Origin: Xenopus tropicalis
Lineage: Eukaryota; Chordata; Amphibia; Anura; Pipidae
DNA: 64,000 nt
Reading direction: 5' to 3'
Assembly: GCF_000004195.4 (NCBI RefSeq)
Contig: NC_030685.2
Location: forward strand, 53,520,016-53,584,015
Shown: positions 1 to 11,450 of the stretch, one piece after another
Numbering within the stretch: the first letter of the stretch is position 1
Layout of the letters: each line of letters opens with the position of its first letter
The notes under the pieces: generated by a model
Database searches by the model: none
What the model was told of the DNA's origin: nothing
Seen by the model: the letters and a program-made list of their open reading frames with translations, nothing else
Made by a program: the position numbers and the translations under genes

Positions 1-2262
1 CCTGGCTATTTAAATATATTTAAAGCAATGATTTTGTATAATTTGTCTTTTTCTTTGGGAAACATACCGTGCTATTGTCAGTTTTAAAAAGGAGCAATTT
101 TCTGACTTGAGAGATAAGCGTATTAAGGTGGAATTGCGCCTGTCGGATACCTATAATTAAAAAGAGAAAGCAGCTTCACTTATGAATAATAATAAAAGAA
201 GATCATTTCTGCCATTTTGTTAATATTTTGTTATAAAAGAAGATCAAACCTTATTCATTCAGTATTTCAATATCTTTCATTTAATCATTTTTATTAAAGA
301 AAAATAGTCATTAAAATGTAAACACAATCTGGCATTTCTGTTATTTGTTTAAAGCTTACGAAATTCAACAATTAGAAACCATGTTAGTTACTGCCATATT
401 TTTTCAAGTATTTATTAAGGAAAAAAAGACTGTGCTTTAATTTGATAATTCTATCTCCAATGTGCATTTTATTTTAACCATTACTTTCAAATGAATCAAT
501 TTTAGTATATTTTAAACTAAAGTATAAATTTAAAAAGATTTATTTTTACTTAGTGATGCCACTGAGTAGTCCCAGGTGGGACATTTGTAGGAAATAATAT
601 GATTTAATGCTAACCTACTGCCTTTTTTGTCAGGAGCAACATGTAATGTTGCCTTAATATAACATATCTTTAGATGAAAAATACATGCATGTATCTTTAA
701 AGGATTTAATTCTTGTTTTTAGTACTATTTTAGCTGCCAAACGAGTTCTAAAAAATAATGTATATATCATTTATATAAAAGAAAAGAGTGCAGAATCTTA
801 GTGCCTAATATTAATCCTTGAAAACGACATTGGAAACGCTATTCACTGAAAATGGAGTGTACAGTAAGCCACTCCTTTCATCTATAAAACAAAGATACTT
901 TTTGCATTTTCGGTATTCTGTATCCCAATATTTCATTGGCTTTTAAAATAAAACAGATTTCCTGGTTTATATAAAATCCACTGGGGAAAAAAACAGAGTG
1001 AATATAAAGATTTTGTAGATGTAATGTTTGTATTTATGGTCTGCATTATTTTTTGTAAAGCTACTTCACAGAGATGAAAGCATTTAAAGAAAGGCATTTT
1101 TAACGTTTTCTAGCAAACTGAAAAGATAATTACAACCATTTAATTATATACATTTGCAGTGTTCATTTTATTTCTCATTTACACAGTGCTTATATATGTA
1201 TGTATTTTTTATATATATTTATTTGTGGGAGATTTGGGTGTTTAAAAATTGTGTTTTACCATTTGGTTTATAAGAATATTTAAATATGTTAAACGAGAAG
1301 GGTTAAAATATTGTGGAATTAGCAAACTTGTGTGTGGAGAGCTCACAATGCTCCGCAGGGTTCCTCTGGCACAGAATGGGTTATTGATGTTAACTCACCC
1401 CACACAGAATACATAAGTAATAATTAACTCTGATTGTGCTGCTTTTTAGCAGGAATTTTGTGGGCCAGAGCAGTACACAGAATCATCAATTCCAGCAGTT
1501 CTGTGTTTGAAGCTGTACTGCTAATTATGGATGTTTATTAAAATCAAAAGATGTTTTGGGAGGAGTTTTTGGATTGTTATTAACAACAACACGGCTGCAC
1601 TAGGTCTGCCTGCTCTGCCTTTAGACTCCCATAGTTACTCTCTGCCAGCATTTTTAGCTGGGATTGGGAATTTACTCCTTCTAAAAAGCACGTCGCATTC
1701 AACCCACTGACATTTTCATTGTTAGAGCAATATGTATAATATGGAGAGGTGGGGAAAATGAAGTACAAATTGATCCTTATTTATAAACAAAATCTATTCT
1801 GTTCATCCAAAAGTTTGGGTTTTCTATATATGGAACAATGTTTGTATACCAAATGCCCAGAAGGTGCTGGTCTAGTATGTCATGGAACACCAAGGGCACC
1901 AGGTTTAAGTGATTTGGACAATATTACATCACCCCAAATTTAGTTCAATGAGGAAGCAAATATTATATACTGTATAGCTGTTACATTACACATTTTTAGA
2001 AAACAAATTATACATACATTTCCTAGGTTATATTCCTTGGCAAGAAACTACATAGGCTTAGAAACCACAAAAAGGGCCTTGACCTAAATGATACAGTGCA
2101 ATGGAACATTTTATCTTCTATAATATCAGTGTGCTCAGCTATTAATGGAGCCTGTGCGATGGTTTATATATCTATCAATGATCTATCTACTTAAAATACT
2201 AAGGATTTTGTTTACACTGAGAACTTCTTGCAGCATCTCTATGGCTGCATCTGGATCCAGTC
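1..2262. other. AT-rich DNA, no gene seen
   Basis: Long A/T tracts and short TATA-rich stretches (about 1190-1225). No ORF with coding character, splice-site pair or recognisable repeat was found. A more balanced segment at about 1330-1560 might be conserved noncoding DNA, but nothing in the sequence proves it. Confidence 0.5.
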
Positions 2263-2270
2263 TTCTACAG

Positions 2271-2423
2271 CAGGGGTCCCCAACCGCCGGGCGCACCCCC
2301 CACCCCCCAGCTCGTTGCATGTATTACGCGTGCGCCCCGCCTCCCGCCCCTCTGCCTCTGGTCTGTAGAAACATTTTTTTTCCTCCTACCGGGCTGTGGT
2401 GCTAAAAAGGTTGGGGACCCCTG
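2271..2423. mobile_element. hAT-like MITE (153 bp)
   Basis: Terminal inverted repeats CAGGGGTCCCCAACC / GGTTGGGGACCCCTG. They are flanked by an 8-bp target duplication, ttctacag on the left and ctctacag on the right (7 of 8). The interior is GC-rich and lacks coding capacity. The 8-bp duplication and CAGGGG ends fit the hAT superfamily. Confidence 0.85.
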
Positions 2424-2431
2424 CTCTACAG

Positions 2432-3476
2432 GGACCCAGTTCAGAAGCAACTGCTCTTTATTTCTTTTGTTAATAGTGCTTGGTCCAACCCACATCAAGA
2501 ATAAGCAAACTGGAACAGAAGATCTTTTATTTAAAAATGTGTATCTATGTTTGAAATTCTTGTTACAATACAACAAAAAATGTATTAATTAGTAGTAACA
2601 CCCCATAACCTCTTATTGCCTTAACTGGCTGGTAATAAACAGATACCCTAATACAAGGCTGAATGCCTAATTATACCAAGTACATTAATTTAAAGCTAAA
2701 ACTCTGCAAACCAGTTCCATACTATGTGGAATGTGTGTATATGCAATAGGGAACAGAGAGAGCTGGCGGAGACTCAAAATCAAGATGGGATAAAAAGATA
2801 ACAGGGTAGAAAGGAAATATGAAGGGGTCATGTAAGTGAAAACCCACAACCTAGTACACTTCTTGTTGGCCCGGGCCTTTATTTAAAATGACAGCCTTAA
2901 ACTAGGCAACGCCATGATAAATTATTGGACTTGCAGTAAAAATCTTATCAGCAATTTTCCTTTGTTCATTTTGATTGTTTCTTTAACATTTTGCATGTGG
3001 AGGTTTTGCCATGCAGCAAACTGCAGTTTTTGGAGACCTATAACAAGGAGGAAGATTCAGGACATTTGGTCTCAGGGACAGACCTCACACTAACAAGCTA
3101 TAAAATATGTGTTTTCCCCATTGAATAAAGAGACAGCACATAGTTTGCAGGACTAGCCACAGCTTTAATAAAATTATGCTAATTACCATGCTTGGAGGGA
3201 AATCAGGCAAGTTAAACCAAAATTGTTCTTAGATACAGTATGTTCCACAGTTTGCTGTTATATAGAGGGAACAGCAAATAAGGCCCACATGATCTGCCAA
3301 AACAATACTGCTTTAGCCCAGCAGACCTGAGCCAGTGTATATACAATCCGTGTGGTAAAGTAGCTGTAATCAGTTGAAATTGTCAAGAGGCAAAAATCTT
3401 GCAGGTTGGTACACTTATAGTTACTCTCACCTTCTATAGTTCCAGTGCTTTTCTGTTTAGTGCCATGCCATTTAAA
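2432..3476. other. Noncoding DNA, nothing recognised
   Basis: No supported gene or repeat family. It ends at a run of 14 G (3477-3490), which is a simple mononucleotide repeat. Confidence 0.5.
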
Positions 3477-3490
3477 GGGGGGGGGGGGGG
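3477..3490 (+). repeat. Poly-G run (14 G)
   Basis: Uninterrupted run of 14 guanines. It is probably length-polymorphic. Confidence 0.9.
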
Positions 3491-4012
3491 AATACTGCAC
3501 AGCTACACAATATGGTTGAAAGTATCTTGACACCCTTGCTAAAATTGAATGTCCTCAGTTACAATACCCCCTGCCAAGTTCTAAACTATCTGTTGAAGCA
3601 ATGTCAACACAAGAACAATCAACCACTACAAATCTAACACCACCAAAGGCATTTCCAAGCATTGGCTAGAGTGGTGTTAAGGTCGCCAGAGCTGGGATCT
3701 TGAGAAGTGGCATTCTTTGGAGTTTGTTACCTGTGGTAGTCTGACAGATGAGTCTAGGTTTTACCTACATGCAAAAGGCCTTTGGGTCCAATAAAAGCAA
3801 TGCCTAAATTTACATTGTTAGCAGTTCTTTCTTTATGGTGCCACTTTCTCTTTTTCATCACAATAATTCCCCAATGCAGAAAGAAACATCTACAAAGATG
3901 AATAGATGATGATGATGATGACAAGCAGGTGGATTAATATAACTGGTCTGTACAGAGCCCTGACCTGAAACCAGGGAAATACCTGCAAGATACAGTAAAT
4001 GCCAATCACATA

Positions 4013-4473
4013 GGGGCTGATTTACTAAGACACGATTTCGAATCCGAATTGGAAAAATTTCCGATTGGAAACGAACATTTTGCGACTTTTTCGGTAATTT
4101 TGCGATTTTTTCGTATTTTTTGCGATTTTTTTCGGCGTCTTTACGATTTTTGCGTAAAAACGTGAGTTTTTCGTAGCCATTACGAAAGTTGCGCAAAGTC
4201 GCGATTTTTTCGTAGCGTTAACACTTAAAAGGCGCAAGTGTTAACGCTACGAAAAAATCGCGACTTTGCGCAACTTTCGTAATGGCTACGAAAAACTCGC
4301 GTTTTTACGCAAAAATCGTAAAGACGCCTAAAAAATCGCAAAAGATACGAAAAATTCGCAAAAGATACGAAAAAATCGCAAAAGATACGAAAAAAATCGC
4401 AAAATTACCGATCATTACGAAAAAAACGCAATCGGACGCATTCGGCCCGTTCGTGGGTTAGTAAATGTGCCCC
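4013..4473. mobile_element. CpG-rich palindromic MITE, copy 1
   Basis: Ends GGGGCTGATTTACTAA / TTAGTAAATGTGCCCC, flanked by TA (possibly ATA). The body is a large foldback centred near 4232. About 60 bp on each side of the centre are essentially perfectly complementary, and complementarity continues outward with mismatches. The sequence alternates A/T runs with many CG dinucleotides (tttttcgta, gcgattttttcg), which is unusual in a genome where methylated CpG decays. No coding capacity. A second copy lies at 21618-22146. Confidence 0.85.
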
Positions 4474-4600
4474 ATAGTATCACTGCCCAACCTTACCAAT
4501 GCTCTTCTGGTTGACTGCAAGCAAATTCCACCAACAAAGTTCTTACACCTAGTAGAAAATTCTCCCAGAACAGTATAGGCTTTTATAGCATTAAACACAG

Positions 4601-4804
4601 TTGCAGGTAGTAGTCAGCACGATACCTTGTATCTATTAGTGCAGGTTCTCCAATGGCCACTACCCATCAGTATATCCAGACGAAAAACAGTTTAGAACAG
4701 CACCATTTGTATTTCTTGTTTAAAATGCCTTTATTGCATACATCTTAGGGCATTCCATTTTAAACAAGAAATACAAATGGCACTGTTCTAAACTGTTTTT
4801 TGTC
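4601..4804. mobile_element. 204-bp insertion with 15-bp target duplication and terminal hairpin
   Basis: The 15-mer tagcattaaacacag occurs immediately before (4586-4600) and at the end/after (4805-4819) this segment. The interrupted Tc1 sequence continues smoothly across if the segment is removed. The last 128 bases form a hairpin: 50-nt arms at 4678-4727 and 4756-4805 match at 47 of 50 positions around a 28-nt loop. A 15-bp duplication suggests retrotransposition. No poly(A) tail is visible. Confidence 0.6.
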
Positions 4805-4895
4805 TAGCATTAAACACAGGACAACCTCATATTAATACCTTCGGTTTCAGAATGTTATGTTGAACAAGCTGTTGACCAGATCCTTTTTGTAGTAT

Positions 4896-5556
4896 AGTGT
4901 GTGCTATCTGTGTCTCTGTGTTATTTTGTTATTTCTTAAGCTAAACAGGTCAAACAAGAAAACTGAAGCTACTCCATGTTTGCTCCTTGAAAGGTAGATA
5001 GTAGATTTTTATTAAAGAACCTACTTCCAGCCCCCCTTCCTTTGTTGTGACTGTTTTGTTAGCAGAAATCCATTATGTAGGTGAATTATCTGTGCACTCC
5101 ACAGGTAGCGGTAACTCCAGGGTTCCCATAGTTACCTGCATCAATAGACGCAGCAAACTTGCATGTAGTGGATCCAATGCAGACATCATTTTGACACAGA
5201 GAGTCAGAAGTGACAAAATCCAAAAACAACATTTTCATTGAAAAGTGCAAACACAGCAATCACTCACAACTGCTGTAAGTGCATTGCCCACTCACAATTA
5301 CAATTCCACTTGAATTATGGGGGGAAATGTTGCATTATGGGCACAACTGCAGTTTGCAAACTGCAGTCTGTGCCCTCCAAATCATTATTCTACACCCATC
5401 CTGTCACAATCTAAAATAAAAGAATAAAATAAATGTTAGAAAATGTAACTTTAAACCTAATTTTCAATGACTCCCTTAGGTTGCCGCAGTGTATCTCATT
5501 TCTATGATTCCCTAAGTAATAACTGTTTTCTTACATTCTTCTTTCCCTTGCTGTAG
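4896..5556. other. Noncoding DNA with an imperfect repeat of the 'TGCA' type
   Basis: A stretch around 5240-5400 is rich in short inverted TGCA/GCAAA words and resembles several other segments of the window (about 20960-21390 and 50100-50270). It is probably an old, diverged interspersed repeat. No gene seen. Confidence 0.35.
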
Positions 5557-5628
5557 ATATACAGTTTCCAGGACTTGCCAACAGATTTGTTCAACTGAAT
5601 ATCTATATCCATAGTAATGTTTCCCAAG
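5557..5628 (+). CDS. Candidate internal exon, gene unknown
   Basis: A 72-nt stretch with an excellent pyrimidine-rich acceptor (ttcttctttcccttgctgtag) and a perfect donor (gtaagt). The frame starting at its third base is open throughout and gives IQFPGLANRFVQLN...SNVSQ. The other two frames contain stops, one of them reading YSFQDLPTDLFN then TGA. The length is a multiple of three, so it could be a cassette exon. No neighbouring exon was found on this strand within the window, and I do not recognise the peptide. It could also be an untranslated exon or a chance pairing of splice sites. Confidence 0.3.
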
Positions 5629-5841
5629 GTAAGTCTCTGACTTTTGTTACTTCTCAGTCTGTTTTTCAGCAACTTCTACTATTTCAGGTTGGTCACTCCT
5701 GCTTTTATGCACAGTTATTCTTAATGTCACTTGCCTAGTGGCTGCCCTACATTAAGTAATCTATACGGGCATTTCATATATAAATATATAAAAATATGTC
5801 CAATCTATGTCTCTATATTACCAAAGAAAGAAGTGTTAAAG

Positions 5842-6752
5842 CATACCCCCCAACTATCCCGCTTTGCGCGTGACAGTCCCGGTTTTTATAGCGCATCCCG
5901 CTGTCCCAGATAGTTCAATGAATATCCCACATTTCCGTACATTCATTGAACTATCAAGCAGAGCGGGATGCGCTGGCTGTAGCCAGGTGCTCCGACTTCT
6001 TCTGGGCTCTGCAACTTGTGCGGCAGCGACAGGCCGTTTTATAAGGTTGCGCCCTGTGCGTACGTGTTGGGGGCACTTACTATGGGGGCATTGTCTATCT
6101 GGGCAATTGGGGGCACTTACTATGGGGGCATTGTCTATGGGGCAATTGGGGGCCATTTTATAAGTTTGCGCCCTGTGCGTACGTGTTGGGGGCACTTACT
6201 ATGGGGGCATTGTCTATCTGGGCAATTGGGGGCACTTACTATGGGGGCATTGTCTATGGGGCAATTGGGGGCACTTACTATGGGGGCATTGTCTATTGGG
6301 GCACTTACTATGGGGGCACTTACTATGGGGGCATTGTCTATGGGGGCAATTGGGGGCACTTACTATGGGGGCATTGTCTTTGGGGGCACTGTGTATGGGG
6401 GGAACTTTCTATGGGGGCACCGTGTATGGGGGGTACTGTCTATTGGGCCATTGGGGGCACTGTGTATGGGGGGGCAAAACTGGTACATAGTTATAACTCA
6501 CTTATAACTGACTTCCTTCTCTCTATATTTGTATTTTATATGTAGGAGTTATTATTTTGTTTTCCTTAGGTAGTACAGTATGAGGGTATAGTACATTTTG
6601 TGTCTGATCCCACCATTTCAACTATATTAAAAGAGTATTTTTGAAAAAAATTGGGGCGTAGCCACAAAAGTGGGCGTGGTTAAAAAATTGCCGTGCTGCG
6701 CGCACCAGATCTTTTTGTCCCTCTTTTCATTTTTCAAATGTTGGGATGTATG
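5842..6752. mobile_element. MITE with CATACC ends and an internal minisatellite
   Basis: Ends CATACCCCCCAAC / GTTGGGATGTATG (11 of 13 matching), flanked by the perfect 6-bp duplication ttaaag at 5836-5841 and 6753-6758. The same end sequence bounds the element at 13673-14344. The interior holds a tandem array (6068-6475) and a second inverted pair near the left end (about 5895-5965). No transposase is encoded. Long open frames here are a by-product of the stop-free repeat. Confidence 0.8.
6036..6475 (+). repeat. G-rich minisatellite inside the MITE
   Basis: Irregular tandem units built from 'cacttactatgggggcatt', 'gtctatggggcaattggggg' and variants, with a basic period of about 40 bp. There is also a higher-order duplication of 119 bp: the block around gccctgtgcg recurs at 6051 and 6170. 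Units shorten towards the right end. Confidence 0.85.
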
Positions 6753-6758
6753 TTAAAG

Positions 6759-7665
6759 TCTTTAGGCTTCATTTATGTAAGATGAGGCAAAATGCAAAGT
6801 TTAAAAATGGGCGAATAGGCACAGTGCTTAATTCTTGTTCCCTGAGACACAGCTTTTTGTCTTCCTTGAAAAGACCGTGCATTCAGCAAGCGGAAGGGGT
6901 AGCGGATGGTAGAATAATTTGCCCCTGGAACACTCCTACTCGCTGGAGCAGAAGACGTGCAAACTAGGGAGCACCATGGTACATGAGGCACAAGGAGCCC
7001 CAAACTTGGTATGTTAAGTAGAAGGCTCCCTTACCCCTAATAGCAACAATGTCTGTACCTTACACTGGGTTCTTAATATGGGTCAAGATGCAGAGCACAT
7101 CCTATACCACCAATCCCAGTCACAAGAGCTAGTAGGGCCCTAGTGTTAAATTGGGTTTGAAAATGAGCCCATTAAAGTGAAATCCCTTTACTGGGATGCA
7201 TAGACAAATCACTCCTAATAATACATTGCAGTTTTAAAACAGCATGGTCCTCTCCTATCAGTGTATTTGTAGGCACTTTGTTTCCCCTATATATGATTTA
7301 GATGCCCCGTCACCAATCTCTTTTATGGATAGGAAGGATTTACCAAAGCTCTATTTTCATCTTTTGATTAATATGCTACTTTAATTCCTATTCAAATAGC
7401 AGAGAGTAGTGACATTTCCCTCTGTGGTGTACTCCATTTTCACACTTTGATAAATATATCCCACTAGTTTGTATCCTCTTTGACTGAATTTTCAGTTTAG
7501 GACTACATTGTTGATATGCACGATTCTCTGTAAATGCTGCTTTAGGTATTTATAACCAGGCTCATAGCTAATACTGTAGTGACCCCTGCAGGATGGATGC
7601 TAAAGGTTTACAACAACTAATGATTATATGACTGCGAAAGTTTCCATCAATCAGTGTCACATCAG
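6759..7665. other. Noncoding DNA, nothing recognised
   Basis: No supported gene, splice-site pair or repeat family. Several short ORFs lack coding character. Confidence 0.5.
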
Positions 7666-7818
7666 CAGGCCTGGACTGGCTCTGTGGTTTCTGGCAAATG
7701 CCAGAAGGGCTGCAGTAAGATGCCATAGACAGTCACTATTTATTGGGCTAGTGAAGGGCTGTTTGGACCTTTGTGTACTTGAAATGCCAGGGTCTATTTT
7801 GAATCCCAATCCAGACCA
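7666..7818 (+). mobile_element. hAT-like MITE fragment, CAGGCCTGGACTGG family, copy 1
   Basis: Starts CAGGCCTGGACTGG and ends with the partial complement CCAATCCAGACC. The interior (tgccagaagggctgcagtaagatg..., gtgtacttgaaatgccaggg) is clearly related to 17082-17220. No convincing target duplication was found, so the boundaries are approximate. Confidence 0.6.
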
Positions 7819-9859
7819 GCACCTCGGGATAATTGATCACATTATCTCCCAGGTGAATTATAATATAATATATTCAAAAACCCTTGAAGATCTTCGAGAA
7901 TTTTGAACAGTGGGTTCCAGTGCACATAATTTGGCCGAGATAGTAGCCACAAACAACGAATTGCAGGTATTTTCTGCTGTCAAAGTGTTATCAGAAGGGG
8001 CCAAAAACACCATTTCAAAGTAAGAAATTCACATTTGAAACTTCAGACTGCCCAGCTGCATGGCATACCCACAAATATAGAAAAAGAGAAAATAATTGAC
8101 ATGAGGGTTGGCGGCACTATATATGCTAGCCTGCCTCGCTAGAATCCAAAGGGTTAAATACACTACTGGCTCTGAAAAACCTCTAGGGGCAAAAAATTAC
8201 AACATCAAAAAGGTGAGGGAGAGAGAGGGTAAGGAATTAAAATGCTGGAGTCTCTCATACAATGTAAAAAAAACTAATAAAAACTATATTATACTTATAG
8301 TTTAGCAATAAGACAAAAGAGGAACATATTATTTAGCAACTAAATAAACTGCAAACAGCATTTGAATAGTTAAATGTCAGTAAGACTTATGTGTAAGCAA
8401 ACCAATGATAAGATGAAGAAAAGCCGGTTGGGTGTAAAACTGAACTGAGAGCAGTTTATTGGAGACGTGTACTGTATGATGAAGAGTCCTGGTACGGTGT
8501 ACACAAGGATAACATTGTAGGCACATAGATTTTAGGAAACCGCAGTCTATAAATGGTAAGAATGTTCTCCCAAGCATATAATCTTGTCCAAATGCACATA
8601 CGTGTGGAAAGCCCAACAGCTTGTGTAGCGCATATAAGGGAACAGCATGAAATGGATGAGCGGAGCAAGATTCAAATAAGTGCCAACTCTCTCTAGCCAC
8701 TGGTCATATCCACGCTGCTTCTTTATTCCTGATATACATGCACTGTCTTAATAACATGGGAGAAAACCTGGACATTAAAAACATAAGGGCAGATTTATCA
8801 TAATACAAAAAACTATCAGAGGGTAGAAGTTAAAGTTCACCATTTTATCAATACACTACTAAAAATCCCACAGGAATGTATAGAATGTGGGTGGCTTTTT
8901 ATGCATTAAGCATTAAAAGTGAAAGGGATTTAAGGGAAAAAGCCCAATTGTGCAGGGGCATCAGGGAAATGGATGGGATGAAAGGCAAAAGAGTGAATAA
9001 ATAAAGAGTGAAAGGGGAAGAGAAATAAACGAGTGCAGGCACAAGGCTAGCTGAGAGAAATGGGCAGAGATCATCTATAAGTTATAAGCAGAATTGGGGT
9101 CCGGAAAGAAGCAGAAGCAGAAGAGTAAAGCAAAGGAACAATAGCTTCTTAAAAGTAGAAGGATAGAAAAATAGGGATGGAAGAAAAAAGAAAAAGCAGA
9201 AGGAGAATAAGTTTGTAGGATGGAAGGGAGCAGACACTTACAGGAGGGGAACATACAGGAATGGGAAGATCAAGAGGAGAAGGGGAGAGGCATTTGCATT
9301 GGGGGGGCAGATACTGCAACCATGTAAAAACAGGCATTTGTGGCTAAATGGGTGCAACATTACAATTTGCAGTTTTGTCCTTCTTTAAACTTTTCAAATG
9401 GTAGGTATGCTGTAGCTTCTTTATTTCAGATTTGTAAATTCATCCTGATTCCTTTACTGTGATGCACGTTTGAGTCGCCCCTATTAATAACCTTCTAGCA
9501 GCCCCTAGTGGTGAAAGCTAAATATTAACAATAAATTGTTCCTATCTGTGGGTTTTTATAACTCAGGGTGAGGGCATCCGTAAATCCCATGTGCATCAAG
9601 ATAATGCATTAATTAATAGCATTTGTATATAAGTTAATGAATATCTAGTTCCAATTTAAAAGTTTGTTCAGATTCGGGGGATTTTAAATGAAAACTGTCT
9701 CTAGAATTTGTATACTGCACCCCCACCATTGGAGATAAAACCACCAGCTCTTCAATAAATGTCACCCTGAGAAAGCTTTAAAATAAGCCTTTGCATCTAC
9801 TCTATTCCAGAGTGCACTCGCATATAAATGTGCACTTGCCTTGGGGTGAGCGGGCATTT
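7819..9859. other. Noncoding DNA with a purine-rich tract
   Basis: No gene supported. About 8925-9300 is strikingly purine-rich on the plus strand (repeated gaaagg, ggaaga, agaga words), possibly a decayed simple repeat. Short ORFs here reflect base composition. Confidence 0.45.
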
Positions 9860-10592
9860 TGTATAGGCAGGGCCACCATGAGAAAATTTTGGGCCCCGCA
9901 CAAGTTATTTATATAGGGGCCCCCCATGTACACAAGCACGCAGTACAAAAACAATGGCCACACCCCTAGTGTCTGCAATATAAACAGCTGATGTTATTCT
10001 ATAATAAGCAGTTCATATAAAGAGTTCCATTGATTAATATGCTAAGAAGTCAATTACTTTATAGGGGCAGTGGAGTTTGCCCTGAGTTTAACCCCTTCCC
10101 TCCTACCTGCCCCTGCTCTGTGCTGTCATTGCTTGATATGGAAGTTACATAAAATGTGTAAGTTTATGGGCCCAATGATATTGCTGTGGGGCCCAATAAG
10201 CAGTAACTATTAATATGCAGTTCATATAAATAGTTAAAGTGAATAATTAAATGGACAAGGAAAGCTCATATTAATAGTTTTGTCAATTAGCTACAAACCC
10301 CTTTGCTGCACTTAATGGCTAAGCTTATATTTGTAAAAAGTGCCGCCTTCTATTACATCAGGCAGATTTGTAAACATCTCCTGCCATAATTTATGTGGCG
10401 ACATCCTCAAGATGGTGGATGCGCTGCCTCTGCACATGTGCCAACATATCCCACTCTCTCTTATGCACTGTCATCTGCAATTGGAATTGTCCTTTAATGT
10501 GCTAATAAGTCAGTGAGTACATTGGGGGCAGTGGAATTAACCTTAAGTTTTTTAATTCATTGGTGGAGTTTGTCCCTACAAAGCTTCTCATT

Positions 10593-11100
10593 GGGGGTCA
10601 TTTATGAAATTTGCACAGCGCAGAATTCTTCGCACAGTGATCATATTTGCCCTGCCTGTGTTTATATTTATGGAGAAGACTGGTACATTTAATATGCAAA
10701 CATAATTGCGAAATGTTTAGTCACAGTGCAAATGTCCTCTTTAAAAGTTTTTTAAATATGGCATATTTGTAAATTGCAAATATTCATGTGCATCCGAGTT
10801 ACCACAACTTTAGTGGCAAAAAAAATATTCACTTAAAGCAGTTTCGCAAATGGCTAATTTCTATTCACAAAGAGAAAATCAGCAATATATTTGGACATAA
10901 TAGAAGCACTCAGAGGGCACGCTCACGCAAATCGCAATCTCATTTGCAAATTTTTGTGCGCAGTTCCCATCTCACTGTGATTCACCAAAAAAGAAAATAT
11001 GGGCACAGCAGTACAAAATTCAAGTGTTTAGGGGAAAACATATGCAACCAACCATTTACGAAAAAAATATGCGCTGCACAAACTTTATAAATGGCCCCCA
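10593..11100. mobile_element. MITE with GGGGGTCATTTAT / ATAAATGGCCCCC ends
   Basis: Inverted ends gggggtcatttatgaaa and tttataaatggccccc, 508 bp apart. The interior is rich in gcacagcgcaa-type words that pair across the element. End structure is similar to the palindromic elements at 4013 and 21618 but diverged. Nested in the hAT-like element 9868-11517. Confidence 0.6.
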
Positions 11101-11180
11101 GTGTCATTTGCTTGATACATACTTTACATAATTTACACAGTTTGCATAACTTTTGCAACGGGACTGTGCCCCCTTACGGA

Positions 11181-11450
11181 CAGGGCCGGATTTGTGATTG
11201 GGGCGCCCTGAGGCCGCCCGCCCACATCGATCGTGCATACGCGCACTCCCACCACCCCTCCCCCCATGTGCATGCGCATCACAACTCATATGGAGCATAG
11301 GGGAGAGGATGCACTAAAGTTAATGCGCGTCCTCTCCCCATTGTTCCATATGTGGGCAAAATTTTCTGGTGCGGCAGGGCAGCATGCCACCCCTAAATTT
11401 CTGTCGCCCTAGGCCCGGGTTTTTGTGGCCTCTCCACAAATCCAGGCCTG
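11181..11450. mobile_element. hAT MITE, 'CAGGGCCGGATTTGTG' family, copy 1
   Basis: Starts CAGGGCCGGATTTGTG and ends CACAAATCCAGGCCTG. The perfect 8-bp duplication cttacgga lies at 11173-11180 and 11451-11458. The GC-rich interior contains ggcagcatgccacccc, related to copies at 13263, 14032 and 17464. Nested within 9868-11517. Confidence 0.9.

Larger units (their letters stand above)
3509..4895 (+). pseudogene. Decayed Tc1-like transposon, interrupted by two later insertions
   Basis: The left end resembles a Tc1 terminus (ggttgaaagtatcttgacac) and the right end its complement (gttgaccagatcc, about 4870). Inside are degenerate stretches that I recognise from the Tc1 transposase gene. They include the region around the first catalytic aspartate (about 3715-3765), the 'cagagccctgacctgaa' region before the catalytic glutamate (about 3951), and the C-terminal part (about 4481-4600, continuing after 4820). 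All frames are broken. A palindromic MITE (4013-4473) and a 204-bp insertion (4601-4804) sit within it, so both are younger than this copy. Confidence 0.7.

Noticed and set aside
3858..4237. Lysine-rich frames (70 and 112 codons, minus strand)
   Set aside because: They translate the A/T-run-rich arm of the CpG-rich palindrome. Similar frames appear in the second copy at 21551-22189.
6016..6507. A 163-codon open frame (and overlapping frames on both strands) rich in MGALTMGALS-like repeats
   Set aside because: It is a translation of the stop-free minisatellite inside a MITE. Several frames on both strands are open for the same reason.
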